Assembly (NCBI GenBank): GCA_949130485.1
Contig: OX422185.1
Span: 6,037,928 to 6,101,927, forward strand
DNA: 64,000 nucleotides
Origin: Agelas oroides
Lineage: Eukaryota; Porifera; Demospongiae; Agelasida; Agelasidae
Reading direction: 5' to 3'
In this document: positions 58,866 through 64,000 of the stretch, piece after piece
Numbering within the stretch: the stretch's first letter is position 1
Layout of the letters: the number at the start of each line of letters is the position of its first letter
Made by a program: the position numbers and the translations under genes
The notes under the pieces: model-generated
Database searches by the model: none
Told to the model about the DNA's origin: nothing
Seen by the model: the letters and a program-made list of their open reading frames with translations, nothing else

Positions 58866-60650
58866 CTATGGTTCCTACCGTGTCTGATTTTTAATCTATT
58901 TATTCATCTTTACTGTTTCTCCTTACAGGACCAAATGGGCAAAGGTAGACAACCTGGGTGTTGTCTGTGGAAGGCTGAAGTTGCTGCATGCTGTTATGGA
59001 GATATTGGACTGAGTCTATTTAGTTGTTGACAGCAGTGTTTTTGTTTTCTTGTATGTTCAGTTCCTGTCATCATTTGTCATGCATTGGTAAACTCTGGGC
59101 CGAACCATAAGTTCTGGGTTACTACCACTGTCAGCAGTCCCAAACAAGTCAGCTCCACCTATTCGTGCGTGGTGCGCGTGCGCAATTGTTTGAACTTTGA
59201 CCTTGAGCGCGCTCGCGCTCGAAGTGTGATACTTTTGAAAATGAAGCGCGAGTGAAGGAAGGAGGTGTGCCACGGAACTCAGTCTGAACAGGACAACGGT
59301 GAGCAGTGTTTCTCGCTAAATTTATCTTGCTAGTACGTAGAAAGCTGGGAAATATGTCAGAATAGTATACAGTCACTTGTAGCCCTGTGACATTCTCATA
59401 TGCTGTATATGAAGCTCTTAAAAACGCTCTTCATGGTGTGGATTTTGATTTCTGTTTTAGTACATGTGGTGCTGGACTTCTGATGTCATCTCCCTCGTAC
59501 ATATAGATGAGGTGAGCATGGGATATTGTTACAAATTATGACGTATGAATTCACCCTGTCATTCTTCCTCATTACGGCACTCAGACCGTGTATCACGGAA
59601 CAAGAGCAAAGCAGGTACAGTACACTTGAACACACATACATAAGTACACCTATCTTTCCGTCTGACAGTGTACCCGCAACTTTTCTGTCGAGTCTATATC
59701 GAAGAGCAAGAGCCAGTGAAGAATTAAAGGTACAGTTCCCTTTTGTCTCGTACTGCACCCTCATTTTTCTGTCGCATAGTGTAACCTCGTTCTTCTTTCT
59801 GTCCCATACTCCAATTCCACATTCTTTCTGTTTCATAGTACACTTCCTCCCTCTTTGATATTGTTCTCTCCCCACGCACGTACACACAAAGGTAGACAGA
59901 AGCCAGCCTGATGTATTGCCACAGTGAATATTTGCTCCTTACATTCTTCCTCACCACTTTTACATCCAGGGTCTATCACAGAACAAAAGCCAAGTAAAGA
60001 ATTAGAGGTACAGTTCTTTCTCTCTCATAGTGCACCCTTGTCCTTTCTGTCCCATAACTGTACCCACATTCTTTGCACGATATTCTTACCCCTCGTATAT
60101 ACACACTGGGTAGATAGAGGCCAGCCTGGGTACAATCTACAATGATAACCTCTTCCTTTCCTATTACTCCCACGTTCAGAGTCAAACACGGAAAGTGAGC
60201 CAAACAAAGAATTAGAGGTAGATGTTCCTTCCTCGTTTTCTCTCTTCCCTCCTCTGCACACACACACTCACACAGACACAGAACAATAGCAAAGTGAAGA
60301 AGTACAGGTACAGCATGCACATGTATACTTATACACACACGTAAACTTGTGTTTTGTTTCTCCACTATACCCTACTCTCTCCTTTCCCAGAGCCCATACA
60401 TGCACTTTCCCTTTTATTTCTGCCCAATGATATACTAGTATTTATGCTGTCTTGTTTCCCCACAGATGCAGATATCTATGCTTCAGAAAGTACAGAAGCA
60501 ACAAGTGACTTTATACTTGAACTAAGTAGATGCTATATACTAAGGTTTACTTGCTTTTGCTGTCAGTGCATTTCCTTGTGTGCATTATAATCTGTTTTGC
60601 CACAATACTGTCATTCAACAGCAAGGACAAGCTGAATGTACAATGCATAG
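58866..60650. other. Exon-like tail of element copy 2
   Basis: Closely similar to 50391-52140, including the TTTCTCCTTACAG acceptor-like site, the GCGCGCTCGCGCTC palindrome and the CTATCAC.GAACAA modules. Small differences change the short frames (for example the frame after 58929 diverges downstream of CCLWK), which argues against conserved coding. Confidence 0.4.
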
Positions 60651-60922
60651 ATTATACTGCTATAAGCAGCATGACAATCATATCAATTCATGGATGAAAA
60701 TCATACTATGTACTCGTGTGATGATCATACCCTTTTTGGTATGAAATTCATACCGCTTTGGTATGATATTCATACTGCTTTGGTATGATATTAATACCGT
60801 TTTTGGTATGAAATTCATACCATTTTTGGTATGAAATTCATACCGTTTTTGGTATGCTCAGTGTAAAAAGTGAAATCATACCTATTTTGGTATGAACTTC
60901 ATACCATTGTTTTTGCTGTGCT

Positions 60923-63900
60923 CCACCATCGCCGTATAGTATCGGCAATGGAAATTCGCGTGTACTCCCTGCAAACCCTACCATGGAACAATAGTTGCAC
61001 TAATGGAAACTACAAATTAGCAAGAAGCTGTGGGAATGGGGAGGCCTAAAACGCAATCAATCCGTTTGTGCAATCAACGCACAAAGCGGTATGAGCTTGC
61101 AAATTGTTTCTCCTGCACCATCGCCGCATAGTACAGGGAATGAAAATTCGCGAAAATTACCTGCAAAACCTAGCCCGCAACAATAGTTGCACTAATGCAA
61201 ACTACATATGAGCAAGAAGCTATGGGAATGGGGAGGTCAAAAACGCAAACCCTCCGTTTGTGCAATCAACGCACAAAGCGGTACGAGCTTGCAAATTGTT
61301 CCTCCTCCACCATCGCCGCATAGTATCGGTAATGGCAATTCGCGTGTATTCCCTGCAAACCCTACCACGGAACAATAGTTGCACTAATGGAAACTACATA
61401 TGAGCAAGAATCTGTGGGAATGGGGAGGCCTAAAACGCAATTCATCCGTTTGTGCAATCAACGCACAAAGCGGTACGAGCTTGTAAATTGTTCCTCCTGC
61501 ACAATCGCAGCATAGTATCGGCAATGGAAATTCGCGTATATTCCCTGTAAACCCTACTACGGAACAATAGTTGCACTAATGCAAACTACATATGAGCAAG
61601 AAGCTGTGGGAATGGGGAAGCCAAAAACGCAAACCCTCCGTTTGTTCAATCAACGCACAAAGCGGTACGAGCTTGCAAATTGTTCCTCCTGCACCATCGC
61701 AGCAAAGTATCGGCAATGGAAATTCGCGTATATTCCCTGCAAATCCTACCACGGAACAATAGTTGCACTAATGCAAACTACATATGAACATTAAGCTGTG
61801 GGAATGGGGAGGCCAACAACGCATACCCTCCGTTTGTGCAATCAACGCACAAAGCGGTACGAGCTTGCAAATTGTTCCAACTGCACAATCGCCGCATATT
61901 AACGGCAATGGAAATTCGCGTAAATTACCTGCAAAACCTAGCCCGCAACAATAGTTGCACTAATAGAAACTACATATGAGCAAGAACCTGTGGGAATGGG
62001 GAGGTCAAAAATGCAAACCCACCGTTTGTGCAATCAACGCACAAAGCGGTACGAGCTTGCAAATTGTTCCTCCTCCACCATCGCCGCATATTGTATCGGC
62101 AATTGCAATTCACTAATATTCCCTGCAAACCCTACCACGGAACAATAGTTGCACTAATGGAAACTACATATGAGCAAGAAGCTGTGGGAATGGGGAGGCC
62201 TAAAACGCAATCCATCCGTTTGTGCAATCAACGCACAAAGCGGTACGAGCTTGTAAATTGTTCCTCCTGCACAATCGCAGCATAGTATCGGCAATGGAAA
62301 TTCGCGTATATTCCCTACAAACCCTACCACGGAACAATAGTTGCACTAATGCAAACTACATATGAACATTAAGCTGTGGGAATGGGGATGCCAACAACGC
62401 ATACCCTCCGTTTGTGCAATCAACGCACAAAGCGGTACGAGCTTGCAAATTGTTCCTCCTCCACCATCGCCATATAGTATCGGCAATGGAAATTCGCGTG
62501 TACTCCCTGCAAACCCTACCACGGACCAATAGTTGCACTAATGCAAACTACATTTGAACTTTAAGCTGTGGGAATGGGGAGGCCAACAACGCAAACCCTA
62601 CGTTTGTGCACAAAGCGGTACGAGCTTGCAAATTGCTCCACCTGCACAATCGCCGCATAGTATTGGCAATGGAAATTCGCGTAAATTCCCTGCAAAACCT
62701 ACCACGGAACAATAGTTGCACTAATGTAAACTACATAGGAGCAAGAAGCTGTGGGAATGGGGAAGCCAAAAATGCAATCCATACGTTTGTGAAATCAACG
62801 CACAAAGAGGTACGAGCTTGCAAATTGTTCCTTCTGCACCATCGCCGCATAGTACCGGGAATGGAAATTCGCGAAAATTACCTGCAAAACCTAGCACGCA
62901 ACAATAGTTGCACTAATGTAAACTACATACGACCAAGAAGCTATGGGAATGGGGAGGCCAAAAACGCAATCCATCCGTTTGTGTAATCAACGCACAAAGC
63001 GGTACGAGCTTGCAAATTGTTCCTCCTCCACCATCGCCGCATAGTATAGGCAATGAAAATTCGCGTGTACTCCCTGCAAACCCTACCACGGAACAATAAT
63101 TGCACTAATGGAAACTACATACGAGCAAGAAGCTGTGGGAATGGGGAAGCCAAAAACGCAATCCCTTCGTTTGTGCAATCAACGCACAAAGCGGTACAAG
63201 CTTGCAAATTGTTCCTCCTGCACCATCGCAGCATAGTATCCGCAATGGAAATTCGCGTATATTCCCTGCAAACCCTTCCACGGAACAATAGTTGCACTAA
63301 TGAAAACTACAAAGGAGCAAGAAGCTGTGGGAATGATGAGGTCAAAAACGAAAACCCTCCGTTTGTGCAATCAACGCACAAAGCGGTACGAGCTTGCAAA
63401 TTGTTCCTCCTGCACAATCGCAGCATAGTATCCGCAATGGAAATTCGCGTATAATCCCTGCCAACCCTACCACGCAACAATAGTTGCACTAATGCAAACT
63501 ACAAAGGTGCAAGAAGCTGTGGGAATGGGGAAGCCAAAAACGCAAACCCTCCGTTTGTGCAATCAACGTACAAAGCGGTACGAGCTTGCAAATTGTTTCT
63601 CCTGCACCATCGCAGCATAGTATCCGCAATGGAAATTCGCGTATATTCCCTGCAAACCCTACCACGGAACAATAGTTGCACTAATGCAAACTACATATGA
63701 ACATTAAGCTGTGGGAATGGGGAGGTCAAAAACGCAAATCCTCCGTTTGTGCAATCAACGCATAAAGCGGTACGAGCTTGCAAATTTTTCCTCCTCCACC
63801 ATCGCAGCATAGTACCGGCAATTGAAATTCGCGTGTGCTCCCTGCAAAGCCTACCACGGAACAATAGTTGCACTAATGGAAACTACATATGAGCAAGAAG

Positions 63901-64000
63901 CTGTGGGAATGGGGAAGCCAAAAACGCAAACCCTCCGTTTGTGCAATCAACGCACAAAGCGGTACGAGCTTGCAAATTGTTCCTCCTGCACATTCGCAGC
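60923..64000 (+). repeat. 192-bp satellite, subfamily A, forward (about 16 units, runs off the window)
   Basis: The forward A array resumes after copy 2 and continues to the window end. Frames of about 60 codons recur at 192-bp spacing on the minus strand and are not genes. Confidence 0.94.

Larger units (their letters stand above)
52784..60920. mobile_element. 8.1-kb CACTA-like non-autonomous element, copy 2
   Basis: It has the same ends, orientation and layout as copy 1 (5' palindromic head, 186-bp array, 1.7-kb tail, 3' GGTATGAA/TTCATACC repeats). CT is duplicated at 52782-52783 and 60921-60922. Removing the element and one CT restores the satellite sequence TTTCTCCTCCACCATCGCC. It differs from copy 1 in array length and carries a 300-bp insertion at 53385-53684. 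Confidence 0.82.

Noticed and set aside
45172-60920. One 15.7-kb element spanning both copies
   Set aside because: About 370 bp of ordinary 192-bp satellite separates two complete sets of inverted termini, each with its own 2-bp duplication.
24460-64000. Dozens of 60-codon frames and several 180-315-codon frames as genes
   Set aside because: They recur once per 192-bp unit in the same place on both strands. The unit is 64 codons long, so frames persist by arithmetic. No start context, splicing or domain supports them.

Overview
The window is eukaryotic and almost certainly from an animal. It has GT-AG introns, many terminal-inverted-repeat elements and very large tandem arrays. The one recognisable gene is an SH2+PH adaptor of the DAPP1 (Bam32) family, which is an animal signalling protein. 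Base composition, the foldback elements and the long introns suggest an early-branching marine invertebrate such as a sponge or cnidarian. The species is a guess, because no marker gene is present.

Layout. (1) 0.58-9.5 kb (possibly to 11.2 kb): a DAPP1-like gene on the plus strand with six confidently placed exons whose splice phases all agree. The 5' exon(s) lie upstream of 579 or outside the window, and the last coding exon is uncertain. Its introns carry several foldback or MITE-like insertions, some with clean target-site duplications (TSDs), plus pyrimidine-rich simple repeats. (2) 9.5-19.1 kb: no convincing gene. It holds nested non-autonomous DNA transposons, notably two 'Russian doll' nests at 13.7-16.4 kb and 16.5-18.5 kb, and tRNA-like fragments. 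(3) 19.18-24.46 kb: a 21-bp minisatellite of about 250 units with higher-order duplications. (4) 24.46-64.0 kb: a 192-bp satellite in two diverged subfamilies, A and B. A single internal inversion of about 6.6 kb explains the present order of subfamilies and strands. (5) Inserted in the satellite are two related elements of 7.2 kb (45172-52412) and 8.1 kb (52784-60920). They share CACAG...CTGTG inverted termini, 2-bp TSDs, arrays of subterminal GGTATGAA/TTCATACC palindromes, a large internal 186-bp tandem array, and a 1.7-kb tail of exon-like duplicated segments.

Function. The DAPP1-like protein would be recruited to phosphotyrosine (SH2) and to 3-phosphoinositides (PH) at the plasma membrane. 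A tyrosine between the domains matches the regulatory tyrosine of vertebrate DAPP1. Everything from about 11.2 kb on looks like non-genic, heterochromatin-like DNA. The long reading frames there are repeat artefacts: 21, 186 and 192 are all multiples of 3 and several frames lack stops. The most novel material is the pair of large satellite-bearing CACTA-like elements, the inverted A/B satellite block, and the 8-10-bp-TSD foldback elements.
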